A stretch of DNA of 64,000 bases from JAZKHT01 sp040385245 (GCA_040385245.1 JAZKHT010000007.1:496001-560000), one strand, 5' to 3'; counted from the first letter of the stretch, positions 49,473 to 58,298 are shown. Made by a program: numbers and translations. Notes: generated from the sequence alone by a model not told the origin.

Positions 49473-50497
49473 CAGACCGTCTCCGTCACCTTGCGCAAAT
49501 AGGGCGGCGTGTCGGGATCAAAGCCGCGCCTGCGGGCCAGTGCCTCGATAAAGGCGTAAAAGCCGACCACCAGCACCAAAGGTGCCACCAGCGGATGCAG
49601 CCCGTCCACCATCGGCAATGTCACGCAGCCCTGTGCCTGTGCGCCCGTCACGAACACATCCGCCCCCTGCGACGCCAGCCGTTCCGCCGTTTCCACCACG
49701 CCCGCCTGCGCGGCATCATCCACCGCCAGCGCCAGCACGGGGAATTGCGCCTGCACGATGGCCGACGGGCCATGCAGCACCTCGGCTGCGGAATACGCCT
49801 CGGCGTGCAGGCCGCAGGTTTCCTTGAACTTCAGCGCCGATTCCAGCGCGATGGCAAAGGCAGGGCCGCGTCCCAGCACAAACAGCGATTGCGCCCGGGA
49901 CAGACGTGCCGCCAGCGGCTCCCACTCAAGCGACAGGGCACGGTCAAAGGCGTCGGGCAGCCCGGCGACAGCGCTGCGCAGGGTGTCATCGTCCTGCCAT
50001 TCCGCCAGCAGCGCCAGCCCGGCCAGAACGGATGTGACAAAGGTCTTGGTCGCGGCGACCGATTGTTCCGCCCCCGCCGCCAAAGGCAGGCAATGGGCCG
50101 ACACCTTTGCCATCGGGCTGTCGGCGAAATTGGTGATCGCCAGCGTCAGCGCCCCGCCTGCTCCTGCCGCGCGCATCATCTCGACAATGTCCGGGCTGCG
50201 TCCCGATTGGGAAATGCCGATGCACACCGCCCCTGACAGGCGCAGGGGGCGGCCATAGACCGACGCGATGGACGGCCCGACCGATGCGACCGGCACGCCC
50301 GCCATCAATTCCACCGCGTATTTCAAATAGGTCGCGGCGTGATCGGATGACCCGCGCGCCACCGAGACGATCAGCGACGGGTCAGCCGCCCGCATTGCCG
50401 ATGCTGCCGCAATCAGCGCGGGCCGCGATTCGGTCAGAAACCGCGCGGCGGCCTGTGGAATTTCCGCCACCTCGGCGGCCATATGGCTGTGCGTCAT
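49472..50497 (-). CDS. SIS-domain sugar-phosphate deaminase/isomerase (NagB-II/AgaS-like)
   Basis: 341 aa with two SIS domains: SLIVSVARGSSDHAATYLKYAVEL plus GISQSGRSPDIVEMMRAA in the first, and FVLGRGPAFAIALESALKFKETCGLHAEAYSAAEVLHGP in the second. It lacks the N-terminal glutaminase domain of GlmS, so it should act in the catabolic direction, converting glucosamine-6-phosphate to fructose-6-phosphate and ammonia. Coupled to the GntR gene (ATGA) and to nagA. Confidence 0.88.
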   Translation of the reverse strand: MTHSHMAAEVAEIPQAAARFLTESRPALIAAASAMRAADPSLIVSVARGSSDHAATYLKYAVELMAGVPVASVGPSIASVYGRPLRLSGAVCIGISQSGRSPDIVEMMRAAGAGGALTLAITNFADSPMAKVSAHCLPLAAGAEQSVAATKTFVTSVLAGLALLAEWQDDDTLRSAVAGLPDAFDRALSLEWEPLAARLSRAQSLFVLGRGPAFAIALESALKFKETCGLHAEAYSAAEVLHGPSAIVQAQFPVLALAVDDAAQAGVVETAERLASQGADVFVTGAQAQGCVTLPMVDGLHPLVAPLVLVVGFYAFIEALARRRGFDPDTPPYLRKVTETV

Positions 50498-51267
50498 GTG
50501 TCTGTCCTTGTCCCATCCGGTGCCAGCTTCAGTTCCACTGCGAAATCATAGGCGTCGCCCCGGTACAGCGACCGGGTGAATTCCACCACGCGCCCCGATG
50601 GCAAATAGCCAATCCGTTCGATCCGCAGCCCCGCCGCCCCTGTGGGCACGCCAAGCAGTTCGGCATCCCTTGGCCCCAGATTGGCCGCCGAAATGCGCTG
50701 CACCGCACGGACGGGCCGCATACCGCGTGCCTGCAGCACCGCGTAAAGCGAGGTTTCGACCGCCGCCGGGTCCGGCAGCACATCCGTGGAAAGCGAGGCG
50801 CGTTCGATCGCCAGCGGAACCCCGTCCGATCGGCGGACCCGTTCCAGCCGCGCGACCATGGTGCCCGCACCCAGACCCAGTGCCATCACCTCTTCGGGGG
50901 CGGGGGCATGGATCGCGCGGGACAGCCAGACAGATTCCACCGACTTGCCCCGCCGCACCATATCTTCGGTAAAGGACGTCAGCAGCGACAGCGCCTGTTC
51001 CAGCCGTTCGACCTTTGCCGCGACAAAGGTGCCCGATCCGCGTCGCTGCACCAGATGGCCAGATGCCACCAGTGCCTGCACCGCCTTGCGGATGGTCACG
51101 CGCGACAGGTCGGTCATCGCCGCCATGTCCCGTTCGGGGGGCAGGCTGTCGCCCGGTTTCAGGCGGCCCGAGGCGATGGCGTCCGCAATCCGCCGTTGCA
51201 GTTGCAGATACAGCGGCCCCGCCCCGGTTTCGTCGAACCCTTCGGCGCTGAACAACAGGTCCATCAC
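50494..51267 (-). CDS. GntR/HutC family regulator of amino-sugar genes
   Basis: 257 aa. Winged helix at about residues 18-85 (YLQLQRRIADAIASGRLKPGDSLPPERDMAAMTDLSRVTIRKAVQALVASGHLVQRRGSGTFVA), then a UTRA ligand domain (APEEVMALGLGAGTMVARLERVRRSDGVPLAIERASL) as in NagR/HutC. GTG 51267 overlaps the kinase stop. It most likely binds the two inverted operators at 52109 and 52196 and is released by GlcNAc-6-phosphate or glucosamine-6-phosphate. Confidence 0.9.
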   Translation of the reverse strand: MMDLLFSAEGFDETGAGPLYLQLQRRIADAIASGRLKPGDSLPPERDMAAMTDLSRVTIRKAVQALVASGHLVQRRGSGTFVAAKVERLEQALSLLTSFTEDMVRRGKSVESVWLSRAIHAPAPEEVMALGLGAGTMVARLERVRRSDGVPLAIERASLSTDVLPDPAAVETSLYAVLQARGMRPVRAVQRISAANLGPRDAELLGVPTGAAGLRIERIGYLPSGRVVEFTRSLYRGDAYDFAVELKLAPDGTRTDT

Positions 51268-52088
51268 GCCGCCCCCCGCGCCAGATGCAGCGCGCCGTCC
51301 AACGCCGTGCCCAGCGGCGGCACGATGCGGAACCGCGCGGACAAATCACGGGCGTAAACCGCACCCAGCCCGCCCAGAAACACCACTGGCATATCGTCAC
51401 CCGCCTGCAACAGGGTAATTGCCGCTGCGACGTCATCCATCGCCTGCGCCATGATCTCCAGTGCAGCAGGATCGTCCGACCCGGTGGTGCGGGGGGCAAG
51501 GGCGGCAAAATCCACAGGTCTGGCTGACAGGGAAAACGCCACCACCCCATCCGCGCCGCGGTGATCGGACACCACGCCCGACAGCAGCGGCGTCAGCGGC
51601 ACGAACCCATCCACCGCGCGCAAGGCCCGCGCCAGCAGCGCCCGTCCGATCCATGCCGCGCTGCCTTCATCCCCCAGCACAAGGCCCCAGCCGCCAATTT
51701 GACGCACAACGCCGCTACGTTGCACGCCGAACACCGATCCGGTGCCAAGGGCCGCCACGATCCCGTCACCGTCGCGCAACGCGCCTTTGACGGCGGCAAC
51801 GCCGTCGGTTTCGACCTGCACACTGGCAAAGGGAAGGTGCTGCACCAGACGGTCCACGCAAGACCGGACGTTCGCCCCCGCCAGACCCATGCCCGCGCGC
51901 AAGGCCGACAGATCGTCGTGCCCCAAGGCCGCCCGCGCCGCGATCAGGATGTTATCCCGCGCGCCGTCCGGGTCGGATGCGATATTGGCAGGCCCGGCGC
52001 TGCCCGTGCCGATGATGCGCCCGGATGCATCGGCCACAGCCGCCCGGCACCCTGTGCCGCCCCCGTCGATGCCCAAAAAAAGCGTCAT
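51264..52088 (-). CDS. BadF/BagF/BcrA-type amino-sugar kinase
   Basis: 274 aa from ATG 52088 (AAAGGA upstream); the longer frame runs into the operator. It has the ASKHA nucleotide fold: FLGIDGGGTGCRAAVADASGR, then TDGVAAVKGALRDGDGIVAALGTGSVFG and GGWGLVLGDEGSAAWIGRALL. Relatives include mammalian N-acetylglucosamine kinase and clostridial MurK, which phosphorylates MurNAc and GlcNAc at the 6-OH. It would supply the phosphorylated substrates of MurQ and NagA. First gene of the minus operon. Confidence 0.88.
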   Translation of the reverse strand: MTLFLGIDGGGTGCRAAVADASGRIIGTGSAGPANIASDPDGARDNILIAARAALGHDDLSALRAGMGLAGANVRSCVDRLVQHLPFASVQVETDGVAAVKGALRDGDGIVAALGTGSVFGVQRSGVVRQIGGWGLVLGDEGSAAWIGRALLARALRAVDGFVPLTPLLSGVVSDHRGADGVVAFSLSARPVDFAALAPRTTGSDDPAALEIMAQAMDDVAAAITLLQAGDDMPVVFLGGLGAVYARDLSARFRIVPPLGTALDGALHLARGAA

Positions 52089-52108
52089 GCCGAATCCTTT
52101 GCGCACAA

Positions 52109-52129
52109 GATACCAAAACAATACCAAAT
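52109..52129 (-). promoter_or_regulatory. GntR operator, minus-strand copy
   Basis: Read on the minus strand it contains TTGGTATTGTTTTGGTAT, 20-40 bases before the kinase start. Matches the plus-strand copy at 52196 in the pattern TTGGTATTnTTTTGGyAT. Confidence 0.75.
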
Positions 52130-52195
52130 GGAAAGAACCATCTTAAATTCAGCAAAAAAGCGATGCTGCGCCTGCGAAAAGAGAAGTGGCTTTAC

Positions 52196-52216
52196 AATTG
52201 GTATTATTTTGGCATT
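52196..52216 (+). promoter_or_regulatory. GntR operator, plus-strand copy
   Basis: Contains TTGGTATTATTTTGGCAT, ending 23 bases before the murQ ATG. It is an inverted copy of the 52109 site, so one regulator can govern both divergent operons. Confidence 0.75.
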
Positions 52217-52239
52217 GTCAGGTGAACAGGGGGAATCAG

Positions 52240-53133
52240 ATGGTCCAACGACCGACAGAGGCAAGACATCCCGCATCGGACGGACTTCACGCCCTTCCGG
52301 TGGATCAGGCGATGGCACGCCTTTTGGATGCGCAGGCCGCAGCGTTGCAGGCCGTGCGCCCTGCCATGGCCGGTATCGCCGCTGCGGCGCAGGCGGGGGC
52401 CGCGTCGCTGCAATCGGGGGGCAAGATGGCCTATGCAGGGGCGGGGTCGTCCGGCCTGATGGCACTGGCCGATTGTCTGGAACTGGCGGGGACGTTCGGG
52501 ATTCCGCCTGCATCAACCCCGATGCTGTTTGCCGGTGGCACGGATGCGCTTTTGCACATGACCGGCGGGGTGGAGGATGACCCCGCCCTGGCACAGGCGG
52601 ATTTTGACCGCGCTGGCCTTAGCGCCGGGGATACGATTCTGTGCCTGTCCGCTTCCGGCACCACGCCCTACACGCTGGTGCTGGTGGACCTGGCCAAGGC
52701 GCGTGGCGTCACGGTCGTGGGCATGGCGAATGTTCCGGGTGCGCCGCTGCTGGCGCAGGCCGATATCGCCATCCTGCTGGATACCGGGCCCGAGGTGGTT
52801 TCAGGCTCCACCCGCATGGGGGCGGGGACGGCGCAAAAGGTGGCGCTGAACATCCTGTCGGTTCTGGTCGGCATCCACATCGGTGCGGTGCATGATGGCT
52901 ATATGGTCAATGTCATCGCTGACAACGCCAAACTGATCGACCGCGCCGCGCGGATTGTCGCCGCGATTTCCGGCCGTGACCTGACCGATGCCCATGATGC
53001 GCTGTCCCACACGGGTGGCGCGGTGAAACCGGCGATCCTTGTGGCTGCCGGTGCCTCGGTCGCGCAGGCCGAGGTTGCCTTGCGCGACGCGGGCGGGCAC
53101 CTTGGACCTGCCCTTGCCAGTTTGAAAACGTAA
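52240..53133 (+). CDS. murQ: N-acetylmuramic acid 6-phosphate etherase
   Basis: 297 aa from ATG 52240 with AGGGGGAA upstream; the longer frame would include the operator. MurQ features: AYAGAGSSGLMALADCLELAGTFGIPP (SIS phosphate loop), MTGGVEDDPALAQADF with acidic residues of the active-site region, and GSTRMGAGTAQKVALNILS. It cleaves the D-lactyl ether of MurNAc-6-phosphate, giving GlcNAc-6-phosphate and D-lactate, the entry into the NagA-SIS route encoded divergently. Length is as usual. Confidence 0.92.
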   Translation: MVQRPTEARHPASDGLHALPVDQAMARLLDAQAAALQAVRPAMAGIAAAAQAGAASLQSGGKMAYAGAGSSGLMALADCLELAGTFGIPPASTPMLFAGGTDALLHMTGGVEDDPALAQADFDRAGLSAGDTILCLSASGTTPYTLVLVDLAKARGVTVVGMANVPGAPLLAQADIAILLDTGPEVVSGSTRMGAGTAQKVALNILSVLVGIHIGAVHDGYMVNVIADNAKLIDRAARIVAAISGRDLTDAHDALSHTGGAVKPAILVAAGASVAQAEVALRDAGGHLGPALASLKT

Positions 53134-53170
53134 AACAACCGGGCGAATGCCCGCCAACCGGGAGACGACA

Positions 53171-54421
53171 ATGAAGACAACTTTCCGCATCGCCCTTTTG
53201 ACCAGCACGCTGCTGGGCGGGGCCGCCTTTGCGCAGGACGTCACGCTGACCATTGAAAGCTGGCGCAACGATGACCTGACGATCTGGCAAGACACCATCA
53301 TCCCCGCTTTCGAGGCGGCAAATCCCGGCATCAAGATCGTCTTTGCGCCGACGGCCCCCGCCGAATACAACGCCGTCCTGAACTCCAAGCTTGAGGCGGG
53401 ATCGGCCGGCGATCTAATCACTTGCCGCCCGTTCGATGCGTCTCTGGCGCTGTATCAGGCCGGGCATCTGGCCGATCTGACCGCGCTGGGTGCCATGGCC
53501 AACTTCTCGCCTGTGGCGAAGTCGGCTTGGCAGACGGATGACGGTGCCGCAACCTTCTGCGTGCCGATGGCATCGGTGATCCACGGGTTCATCTACAACA
53601 AGGACGCGTTCGACGCGCTGGGCATCGCTGTTCCGACAACGAACGACGAATTCTATGCCGCGCTGGACAAGATCAAGGCGGACGGGACCTATATCCCGAT
53701 GGCGATGGGCACCAACGACCAGTGGGAAGCCGCGACGATGGGCTATAACAACATCGGCCCGACCTACTGGAAGGGCGAAGAGGGCCGTCTTGCGCTGATC
53801 AAGGGCGAACAGAAGCTGACCGATCCGCAGTGGGTCGCCCCGTTCGAAGCTCTGGCCAAGTGGAAGGATTATCTGGGCGACGGTTTCGAAGCGCAGACCT
53901 ATCCTGACAGCCAGAACCTGTTCACCCTTGGCCGCGCCGCGATCTATCCGGCTGGGTCGTGGGAAATCTCGGGCTTCAACACGCAGGCGACCTTTGCCAT
54001 GGGGGCCTTCCCGCCGCCGGTGCAGGCCGCAGGCGACACCTGCTATATCAGCGACCACACCGACATCGCGATCGGCATGAACGCGAAATCGCCGAACGCC
54101 GAACAGGCCAAGACCTTTCTTGAATGGGTCGGCTCGCCCGAATTCGCGACGCTGTATGCCAACGCGCTGCCCGGTTTCTTCAGCCTGAATTCCACCCCGG
54201 TCGAAATGACCGACCCGCTGGCGCAGGAATTCGTATCCTGGCGGGCCAAGTGCCAATCGACGATCCGGTCCACCTATCAGATCCTGTCGCGCGGCACCCC
54301 GAACCTTGAGAATGAGACGTGGAACGCATCTGCCAACGTGATCAAGGGCACCGAAACCCCTGCCGCCGCCGCCGAGCGTCTGCAGTCCGGTCTGGCAAGC
54401 TGGTACGACCCGCAAAAATAA
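53171..54421 (+). CDS. Sugar ABC transporter substrate-binding protein (CUT1)
   Basis: 416 aa from ATG 53171 (GGGAG upstream) with signal peptide MKTTFRIALLTSTLLGGAAFAQ. Mature part is a type II sugar-binding protein: VTLTIESWRNDDLTIWQDTIIPAFEAANPGIKIVFAP, then FIYNKDAFDALGIAVPTTNDEF and FTLGRAAIYPAGSWEI. No lipobox. Ligand is probably a muropeptide sugar such as MurNAc or GlcNAc, or a short chitin-type oligosaccharide, given murQ and nagA beside it. Confidence 0.9.
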   Translation: MKTTFRIALLTSTLLGGAAFAQDVTLTIESWRNDDLTIWQDTIIPAFEAANPGIKIVFAPTAPAEYNAVLNSKLEAGSAGDLITCRPFDASLALYQAGHLADLTALGAMANFSPVAKSAWQTDDGAATFCVPMASVIHGFIYNKDAFDALGIAVPTTNDEFYAALDKIKADGTYIPMAMGTNDQWEAATMGYNNIGPTYWKGEEGRLALIKGEQKLTDPQWVAPFEALAKWKDYLGDGFEAQTYPDSQNLFTLGRAAIYPAGSWEISGFNTQATFAMGAFPPPVQAAGDTCYISDHTDIAIGMNAKSPNAEQAKTFLEWVGSPEFATLYANALPGFFSLNSTPVEMTDPLAQEFVSWRAKCQSTIRSTYQILSRGTPNLENETWNASANVIKGTETPAAAAERLQSGLASWYDPQK

Positions 54422-54505
54422 CGCCGGGTCCGATGCCGACGCGGGGGGCTTTCCGCCCCCCGCACCCCAAGGATATTTTTCCCAAGATGAAAGCAGGAGG
54501 GTGTC
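54422..54505 (+). repeat. Intergenic GC-hairpin element with GGATATTTTT tail
   Basis: GCGGGGGGC (54441-54449) pairs with GCCCCCCGC (54455-54463) around TTTCC, followed by ACCCCAAGGATATTTTTCCC and AAGATGAAAGCAGGAGG, which contains the ribosome site of the next gene. This resembles a repeated intergenic element widespread in Rhodobacteraceae genomes. Here it lies between the binding protein and the permeases and probably stabilises the upstream message. Confidence 0.7.
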
Positions 54506-55423
54506 ATGGCAGATCGCAAGCCGATCCGCTGGCATATCCCGGTGTTTCTGGCACCCGCCGTGCTGGTCTACACCGCGATCATGATCATCCCGCTGTTCGG
54601 GACACTGAACCTGTCGCTGTACAACGAGGTGGGCGATAACCGCGTGTTCGTCGGTCTGGCGAATTTTGCCACGCTGTTCGGCGATCCCCGCTGGGCGGAT
54701 GCGTTCTGGAACGCGCTGGGCAACAACGCGTGGTTCTTTCTGATCCATATGCTGGTGCAGAATCCCATCGGCATCCTGCTGGCGGCGCTGTTGTCCAGCC
54801 CGCGCCTGCGGATGGCCGCGTTTTATCGCACCGCGATCTTTATCCCAACCATCCTGTCCTTCGTGATCGTTGGCTTTGTGTGGAAGCTGATCCTGTCGCC
54901 GATCTGGGGCATCGCACCGGGGATGCTGGATTTCGTCGGCCTGAAATCCCTGTTCGCGCCGTGGTTGGGGAAAGAGGAATATGCGCTGACCGCACTTGCC
55001 CTTGTGTCGGTCTGGCAGTTCGTCGGCATTCCGATGATGCTGATCTATGCGGCCCTTCTGTCCATCCCGGATGACGTGATCGAGGCGGCCGAGATGGACG
55101 GCGTCACCGGGTCCAGCCAGTTCTGGAAGATCAAGCTGCCGCTGATCCTGCCATCCATTGGCATCATCAGCATCCTGACCTTTGTTGGCAATTTCAACGC
55201 CTTTGACCTGATCTATGTGGCGCAAGGTGCGTTGGCGGGGCCGGATTTCGGAACCGATATCCTTGGCACCTTCCTGTATCGCACGTTCTTTGGCTTTCAG
55301 TTGCAACTGGGCGACCCCTACATGGGATCGGCGATTGCGGGGGCGATGTTCGGGATCATCCTGCTTGGGGTGTGTGTCTATCTGTTTGGCATCCAGACGC
55401 GCCTGCGTCGGTATCAGTTCTAG
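54506..55423 (+). CDS. Sugar ABC transporter permease (MalF/UgpA type)
   Basis: 305 aa, six membrane segments, beginning IPVFLAPAVLVYTAIMIIPL. The coupling loop is EAAEMDGVTGSSQFWKIKLPLILPS, the classic EAA motif of CUT1 permeases. AGGAGG precedes the ATG. Pairs with the 55433 product to form the channel. Confidence 0.92.
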   Translation: MADRKPIRWHIPVFLAPAVLVYTAIMIIPLFGTLNLSLYNEVGDNRVFVGLANFATLFGDPRWADAFWNALGNNAWFFLIHMLVQNPIGILLAALLSSPRLRMAAFYRTAIFIPTILSFVIVGFVWKLILSPIWGIAPGMLDFVGLKSLFAPWLGKEEYALTALALVSVWQFVGIPMMLIYAALLSIPDDVIEAAEMDGVTGSSQFWKIKLPLILPSIGIISILTFVGNFNAFDLIYVAQGALAGPDFGTDILGTFLYRTFFGFQLQLGDPYMGSAIAGAMFGIILLGVCVYLFGIQTRLRRYQF

Positions 55424-55432
55424 GGGAACGGC

Positions 55433-56269
55433 ATGGCACAACGCACCCCCCTTGGCCGCAGCATCGCCGCCCATGCGATCCTGATCACCTACACGCTGAT
55501 CGCGCTGTTTCCGGTGTTCGTGATCGTCATCAACAGCTTCAAATCCCGCAAGGCGATTTTTGCCGACCCTCTGGCGCTGCCGTCGCCCGGCAACTTTGAT
55601 CTGATCGGTTATACGACGGTGATGAAGCAGGGCGACTTTTTCCAGTATTTCCTGAATTCGATGACCGTGACCGTCGCCAGCCTGTTCTTCGTGCTGCTGT
55701 TCGGTGCGATGGCGGCGTTTGCACTGTCGGAATACCGGTTTCGCGGCAATACGCTGATGGGGTTGTATCTGGCGTTGGGGATCATGATCCCGATCCGGCT
55801 GGGCACGGTTGCCATCCTGCAACTGATGGTCGCGGCGGGGTTGGTGAACACGCTGACCGCGCTGATCCTGGTCTATACCGCGCAGGGGTTGCCGCTGGCG
55901 GTGTTCATCCTGTCGGAATTCATGCGCAGCGTGTCGAACGACCTGAAGAACGCGGGCCGCATCGACGGGCTGTCCGAATACCGCATCTTCTTTACCCTTG
56001 TGCTGCCGCTGGTGCGCCCGGCGATGGCGACGGTGGCGGTGTTCACGATGATCCCGATCTGGAATGATCTGTGGTTCCCGCTGATCCTGGCCCCGGCCGA
56101 GGCGACGAAGACCATCACCCTTGGATCGCAGGTGTTCATCGGGCAATTCGTCACCAACTGGAACGCGGTTCTATCGGCCTTGTCACTCGCCATTGTGCCG
56201 GTGCTGGTGATGTATCTGATCTTCTCGCGCCAGCTTATCCGGGGCATTACTGCAGGAGCTGTGAAATGA
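55433..56269 (+). CDS. Sugar ABC transporter permease (MalG/UgpE type)
   Basis: 278 aa, six membrane segments, with AIFADPLALPSPGNFDLIGY after the first and the EAA-like loop KNAGRIDGLSEYRIFFTLVLPLVRPA. GGGGAACGGC precedes ATG 55433. Overlaps the oxidoreductase by ATGA (56266-56269). Confidence 0.92.
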   Translation: MAQRTPLGRSIAAHAILITYTLIALFPVFVIVINSFKSRKAIFADPLALPSPGNFDLIGYTTVMKQGDFFQYFLNSMTVTVASLFFVLLFGAMAAFALSEYRFRGNTLMGLYLALGIMIPIRLGTVAILQLMVAAGLVNTLTALILVYTAQGLPLAVFILSEFMRSVSNDLKNAGRIDGLSEYRIFFTLVLPLVRPAMATVAVFTMIPIWNDLWFPLILAPAEATKTITLGSQVFIGQFVTNWNAVLSALSLAIVPVLVMYLIFSRQLIRGITAGAVK

Positions 56270-57288
56270 TCCGTGTCCTTGTCGCCGGTCTGGGGAATAT
56301 GGGCCGCAGCCATGCGCTGGCCTATCACCACAACCCGGCGTATCAGATCGTGGGATTGGTCAACCGGTCGCCGGTCGATCTGCCCGACGATTTGGCAGGC
56401 TATCCCCTGACGACCGATTACGCCGAAGCGTTGGCGCGGCTGAAGCCCGATCTGGTCTGCATCGCCACCTATTCGGACAGCCACGCCGATTATGCGGTGG
56501 CCGCGATGCAGGCGGGGGCCGATATCTTTGTCGAAAAGCCGCTGGCGACCACGGTGGCCGACGCGCGGCGGGTCGTGGATACGGCCACGCGGCTGGGGCG
56601 CAAGGTGGTGGTGGGGTATATCCTGCGCCACCATCCAAGTTGGCAACGCCTGATCGCCGAGGCGCGGGCCTTGGGCGGGCCGTATGTGTTTCGCCTGAAC
56701 CTGAACCAACAGTCGTCGGGGCCGACATGGGCGGTGCACAAGGCGCTGATGCAGACGACCCCGCCGATTGTGGATTGCGGTGTGCATTACGTCGATGTCA
56801 TGTGCCAGATCACCGATGCCAAACCGCTTGAGGTGCGGGGCATGGGTCTGCGCCTGTCGAACGAAATCGCGCCCGACATGTACAACTACGGCCATTTTCA
56901 GGTGCTGTTCGATGACGGCAGCCTTGGCTGGTACGAGGCGGGATGGGGCCCGATGATGAGCGATACGGCCTTTTTCGTCAAAGATGTGGTCAGCCCGAAC
57001 GGTGCCGTGTCGATCCGCATGCCCGAAAGCGCGCGGTCCGACGACATCGATACCCACACCAAGACGTCGCTGTTGCGGGTGCACAAGGTGGCCACGGGCG
57101 ATACCGACATCAGCATGGCGGACGAGCCTGGCCATCAGGATCTGTGCGACCGCGAGCAGGCGTTCGTGGCGCAGGCCATCACCGAAAACCTGGACTTGAC
57201 CCGCCATATGCAGGACGCCGTTCAATCGCTGGCCATCTGTCTGGCGGCGGATGAAAGCGTGCGCTCTGGTCAGCCCGTGAAACTGTAA
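56266..57288 (+). CDS. Gfo/Idh/MocA family sugar oxidoreductase
   Basis: 340 aa from ATG 56266 (GCAGGAG upstream); the longer frame lies in the permease. NAD(P)-binding Rossmann domain: RVLVAGLGNMGRSHALAYH, and the EKP motif IFVEKPLATTVADARRVV. The C-terminal domain is the usual alpha/beta part with GVHYVDVMCQI. Members oxidise or reduce sugars or inositols. In this operon it could reduce or oxidise an imported amino sugar, or act on the released lactate or sugar alcohol; the exact reaction is unknown. Confidence 0.85.
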   Translation: MIRVLVAGLGNMGRSHALAYHHNPAYQIVGLVNRSPVDLPDDLAGYPLTTDYAEALARLKPDLVCIATYSDSHADYAVAAMQAGADIFVEKPLATTVADARRVVDTATRLGRKVVVGYILRHHPSWQRLIAEARALGGPYVFRLNLNQQSSGPTWAVHKALMQTTPPIVDCGVHYVDVMCQITDAKPLEVRGMGLRLSNEIAPDMYNYGHFQVLFDDGSLGWYEAGWGPMMSDTAFFVKDVVSPNGAVSIRMPESARSDDIDTHTKTSLLRVHKVATGDTDISMADEPGHQDLCDREQAFVAQAITENLDLTRHMQDAVQSLAICLAADESVRSGQPVKL

Positions 57289-57298
57289 GGATCTGCCG

Positions 57299-58297
57299 AT
57301 GGGTGCGCTTACGCTAAGGAACGTGTCAAAGTCGTTCGGCAAGACAGACGTCATCACGGACGTCAATCTGGAGGTGGCGACAGGCGAATTCTGTGTTTTT
57401 GTCGGCCCGTCGGGCTGCGGCAAATCCACCTTGCTGCGGATGATCGCGGGGTTGGAGGATGTGACGCAAGGCGACGTGTTGATTGACGGCAAGCGGGTCA
57501 ATGACGTGGCCCCGGCCAAGCGGGAAATCGCGATGGTGTTCCAATCCTACGCGCTTTATCCGCATCTGACCGTGCGCGACAACATGGGGTTGGCGCTGAA
57601 ACAGGCGGGAGTTTCAAAGGCGGATATTGCCGCATCGGTCAACCATGCCTCGGACATGCTGGAACTTGACCCCTATCTGGATCGCCGCCCGGCGGAACTG
57701 TCGGGCGGGCAGCGCCAGCGGGTCGCGATCGGCCGCGCCATCGTTCGCACGCCAAAGCTGTTCCTGTTCGACGAACCGCTGTCGAATCTTGATGCCGCCC
57801 TGCGGGTCGCCACCCGGATCGAGATTGCGCGTCTGCACCGCGACCTGAATGCCACGATGATCTACGTCACCCATGATCAGGTCGAGGCGATGACGCTGGC
57901 CGACCGCATCGTCGTACTGCGCGCGGGCAAGGTCGAACAGACTGGTGCGCCGATGGACTTGTACAACGACCCCGACAACACCTTTGTGGCGGGGTTCATT
58001 GGCAGCCCGCAGATGAATTTCCTGAAAGCGGGCATCTTGGGGATGCGGTCCGACACCATGGGGGTGCGACCTGAACATCTGGCCATCGCGCGGGACGCGG
58101 GCCAGATTGCGGGCACCGTCAGCCATGTCGAAAAGCTGGGCGGAGAGACGCTGGTTTACGTCAACACGCCCGAACAGGGTCTGCTGACCGTGCGCCTGTT
58201 CGGGGAACATGATTACAGCGTGGATGAAACCGTTCACCTGACGCCAGACGCCACCCGAACCTTTCACTTCGATGCGGCAGGGCTGCGTATTCGTTAA
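57299..58297 (+). CDS. Sugar ABC transporter ATPase (MalK/UgpC type)
   Basis: 332 aa. Walker A GPSGCGKSTLLRMIAGL, signature LSGGQRQRVAIGRAIV, Walker B LFLFDEPLSNLDA, switch YVTHDQVEAMTLADR, and a C-terminal TOBE part (TMGVRPEHLAIARDAGQIAG). MALK-like linker: MVFQSYALYPHLTVRDNMGLALK. Last gene of the plus amino-sugar operon. Confidence 0.92.
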   Translation: MGALTLRNVSKSFGKTDVITDVNLEVATGEFCVFVGPSGCGKSTLLRMIAGLEDVTQGDVLIDGKRVNDVAPAKREIAMVFQSYALYPHLTVRDNMGLALKQAGVSKADIAASVNHASDMLELDPYLDRRPAELSGGQRQRVAIGRAIVRTPKLFLFDEPLSNLDAALRVATRIEIARLHRDLNATMIYVTHDQVEAMTLADRIVVLRAGKVEQTGAPMDLYNDPDNTFVAGFIGSPQMNFLKAGILGMRSDTMGVRPEHLAIARDAGQIAGTVSHVEKLGGETLVYVNTPEQGLLTVRLFGEHDYSVDETVHLTPDATRTFHFDAAGLRIR

Positions 58298-58298
58298 C

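Noticed and set aside
53414..56146. 910-codon open frame on the minus strand
   Set aside because: It lies antisense to the sugar-binding protein and both permeases, has a low-complexity His/Gln/Arg-rich translation and no motif; it is a by-product of high GC third positions.
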